64,000 nt of DNA, from assembly GCA_964611895.1 (NCBI GenBank), contig CAZTDN010000011.1, positions 1 through 64,000 on the forward strand, in the 5' to 3' direction. Of this stretch, positions 61,865-64,000 are shown in pieces (the first letter of the stretch is position 1; each line of letters opens with the position of its first letter). The notes below the pieces were generated by a model. The model saw only the letters and a list, made by a program, of their open reading frames with translations. It was not told where the DNA came from and did not search any database. The position numbers and the translations under genes are program-made. This DNA is from JAIEOG01 sp964611895. GTDB taxonomy: Bacteria; Bdellovibrionota; FAC87; UBA2466.

Positions 61865-64000
61865 TCAGCCGTCGCGGAGCTGGGCACCATGTTTTTCTTT
61901 TACCGCATCGACAATCTTGCCACGTAGTTCGGAAATCTCGGATTCCAACAAGGTCCGATCATTGGAGCTAAACGACAACCGGAATCCAATGCTGCGTTTA
62001 CCTGCAGCGATGCGATCGCCTTCATAGACGTCAAAAACAGTGCATTCGCGCAACAAAGGCGTCCCACACTGACGGATGGTTTCCTGCAAGACACCCGAAG
62101 AAGTTGCCGGATCAATCAAGAAAGCCAAGTCTAAGTCCACCTGAGGAAACTTCGAAGGGGCTTTGAATTGAATCCCCGTACGTTCAAACTTGCGGAGCGC
62201 CGCAATATTGAGCTCGAAAAGAGCGATGGGTTCGGTCGTTTCTAAATACGAATCGCGAATGACGGGATGCACTTCTCCAATATGGCCGATCTCGCGTGAG
62301 CCGAGCTTGATGACGGCAGCGCGGTGGGGATGGAAGATCTTCGACGCCGAGAGCGGTTCAAACGTCAGTTCAGCCGTAGTGAGCTGTTTCAACACGAGCT
62401 CCAATAGCCCTTTCGCGTGGTAAAAATTTACGGTGGTCTCCGCGCGCGACCATGAGTCTGGGAGAAGTTTACCCGATAAAAGGCCCGCAGCGTGTAGGGT
62501 CTCCTTTACTTTGGTTTCCATTTTCGGCTCTTGCCGATAGGTGTTCGCGATTTCAAAGAGACGTTGGTCCTCAATTCTGCGGTTGTGGTTGTAGCGGTAA
62601 GTGTCCAAAAGCGCAGGCAACAAGCTCGTGCGCAAGACTTTCATTTCTTCGCTCAGCGGGTTTTGCAAAACCACGCGGTTTTCGTGTAGCAACCCGTAGC
62701 GGCGCAAGCTTTCTTCCGAAGTAAAACTATAGTGGATGGTTTCTCTTAGCCCCAGGTCCGAGAACAGGAGTTTGGCGCGGCGTTCAAAATCATACCGGCT
62801 CTCATCCACGCGATCGTACATAGCGATCGAAACAGGGAACTTGAGTGGAATGTCGTCATACCCGTTGAGGCGAGCGACTTCTTCGATGAGGTCTACGCTC
62901 TCTTTCAGGTCGGGCCTAAAAGTAGGCAAGCGAACGGAGAGCACGTTTGTCGACTTGCGATGGGAGCTGATGCCAATCGATTCGAGGAGCTCCATCACCA
63001 ACTCAATAGAAATATGGGTAAGGCCGGCAATCCGACGAATATCCCGCATATCCAGCGCAAGAACAGGTTCTTTTACCCCAAATTCGTTCGTGTCAATGGC
63101 GGGGTGATACACATTTGCATGAAAGGTCTCTTCAAAGAAACCGGCTGCGCGATCACTTGCAATCGCAGTAGCGGCAATATCGCTCCCCTTTTCAAAACGC
63201 TTGGACGCATCGGACGACAAACCTAACCGCTTTGCGGTTTTGCGGATTTGCTGAGGGTTGAATGTGGCGCTTTCGAGGAGGATGGCAGTCGTATCCGGTT
63301 CAATTTGCGAGTTTAGCCCGCCCATTATGCCCGCAAGTGCAATTGGACGATCGCCGTCAAAAATCAAAATATCTCCGGGCTCGAGGCGCACGGTATTGCC
63401 GTCGAGGAGGGTAAAGTCCTGGGCTTCTTTGCAAGGGCCCACACGTACGATTCCAGATTGAATTCGGCGCAAGTCGAACGCGTGCAAGGGTTGCCCGTAT
63501 TCGTACATGACGAAATTGGTGACATCGACCACGTTGTTGATTGGCCGCAATCCTACGGCTTCGAGTCGTTGCTTCATCCAGTCCGGGCTATCGCCTACTT
63601 TTACGCCGTCGATCACCCGCGCAACGTAGCGAGGGCAAAGAACAGGATCGTCGACTTCGACTTTGATCACCGAAGAAGTTCGGTGCTGGGACATGCGAAA
63701 CCGGGGGGGCTTCGGCTCGCGGATTTTGGTCTTGAGCATGGGCGCTATTTCTCGCGCAAGCCCAAGAACACTCAGGCAGTCAGGTCGGTTAGCAGTGAGC
63801 TCGAGCTCAAAAATCGTGTCTTCCGTCTGCCCGCCACCTAACAAGCGCGCAACCGGCTCGCCCAAAACAGCGTGTTTGGGAAGTTGCAAAATTCCTTCGG
63901 AGTCATCGGCAACGCCGAGCTCTTTGGCTGAGCAAAGCATTCCAGAGGACTCTACTCCTCGAACTGCGGCTTTTTTAATTCGAATTCCGCCAGGAAGGCT
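61865..64000 (-). CDS. pheT: Phenylalanyl-tRNA synthetase beta subunit (partial)
   Basis: The open frame reaches the window end, so the N-terminus lies outside. The 711 visible residues include the tRNA-binding-region end (ESSGMLCSAKELG), the B3/B4 editing domain (ELTANRPDCLSVLGLAREI, RPINNVVDVTNFVMYEYGQPLHAFD), B5 and the C-terminal anticodon-binding FDX-ACB domain ending RGKIVDAVKEKHG. It charges tRNA-Phe together with PheS, which should lie just upstream on the minus strand. Confidence 0.96.
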   Translation of the reverse strand, partial: SLPGGIRIKKAAVRGVESSGMLCSAKELGVADDSEGILQLPKHAVLGEPVARLLGGGQTEDTIFELELTANRPDCLSVLGLAREIAPMLKTKIREPKPPRFRMSQHRTSSVIKVEVDDPVLCPRYVARVIDGVKVGDSPDWMKQRLEAVGLRPINNVVDVTNFVMYEYGQPLHAFDLRRIQSGIVRVGPCKEAQDFTLLDGNTVRLEPGDILIFDGDRPIALAGIMGGLNSQIEPDTTAILLESATFNPQQIRKTAKRLGLSSDASKRFEKGSDIAATAIASDRAAGFFEETFHANVYHPAIDTNEFGVKEPVLALDMRDIRRIAGLTHISIELVMELLESIGISSHRKSTNVLSVRLPTFRPDLKESVDLIEEVARLNGYDDIPLKFPVSIAMYDRVDESRYDFERRAKLLFSDLGLRETIHYSFTSEESLRRYGLLHENRVVLQNPLSEEMKVLRTSLLPALLDTYRYNHNRRIEDQRLFEIANTYRQEPKMETKVKETLHAAGLLSGKLLPDSWSRAETTVNFYHAKGLLELVLKQLTTAELTFEPLSASKIFHPHRAAVIKLGSREIGHIGEVHPVIRDSYLETTEPIALFELNIAALRKFERTGIQFKAPSKFPQVDLDLAFLIDPATSSGVLQETIRQCGTPLLRECTVFDVYEGDRIAAGKRSIGFRLSFSSNDRTLLESEISELRGKIVDAVKEKHGAQLRDG

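Overview
The window looks like ordinary chromosome from a free-living Gram-negative bacterium with roughly balanced base composition. The evidence is a type IV pilin beside a PilR-type activator, lipoprotein signals, predicted outer-membrane barrels, a di-heme cytochrome c peroxidase, heme A synthesis genes and two GGDEF proteins. The unusually large number of signal-peptide-bearing proteins with no recognisable family, together with a lysine-rich histone-like protein, would suit a Bdellovibrionota or other delta-proteobacteria-like lineage. That placement is inference; no marker gene here settles it.

Layout. 1-6 kb is a decayed accessory patch. It holds a serine recombinase broken by a one-base frameshift and running at its 3' end into a strongly folded element, a perfect 129-bp duplication whose second copy interrupts a small secreted-protein gene, a CopG-type antitoxin with an in-frame amber codon, and a 29-bp repeat on both sides of a hydrolase gene. 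6-13 kb holds exported proteins of unknown role, including one with seven homing-endonuclease-associated repeats. 13-20 kb has an exported-looking RsbW-like ATPase coupled to a HAD hydrolase, a carbamoyltransferase, a WecA-type sugar-phosphate transferase and an MsbA-like exporter, which together suggest envelope glycan or lipid work. 20-24 kb carries ribF and glmU. 23.7-26 kb has a major-pilin-like gene and a PilR-like regulator. 26-31 kb is a peptide ABC importer operon with a fused double ATPase. 31-44 kb has cytochrome c peroxidase, two diguanylate cyclases, a 1201-residue exported membrane protein, tandem paralogous barrel-like proteins and an SppA protease fused to a barrel-like domain. 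44-51 kb has cinA, a histone-H1-like protein, an ECF sigma/anti-sigma pair, nadE and ctaA-ctaB. 51-61 kb has a signal-bearing methyltransferase-like protein divergent from a signal-bearing UbiB/AarF kinase-like protein, a Gly/Tyr-rich secreted protein, tRNA-Pro(GGG) and a pseudopilin. 61-64 kb has a MerR-type regulator behind pheT, which runs off the window.

The most unusual theme is that folds normally found in the cytoplasm (HATPase, UbiB kinase, class I methyltransferase-like, homing-endonuclease-associated repeats) appear several times behind apparent export signals. The most unusual local structure is the 1-4 kb patch with the 129-bp duplication and the folded element. No CRISPR array, prophage, rRNA operon or complete insertion sequence was found.
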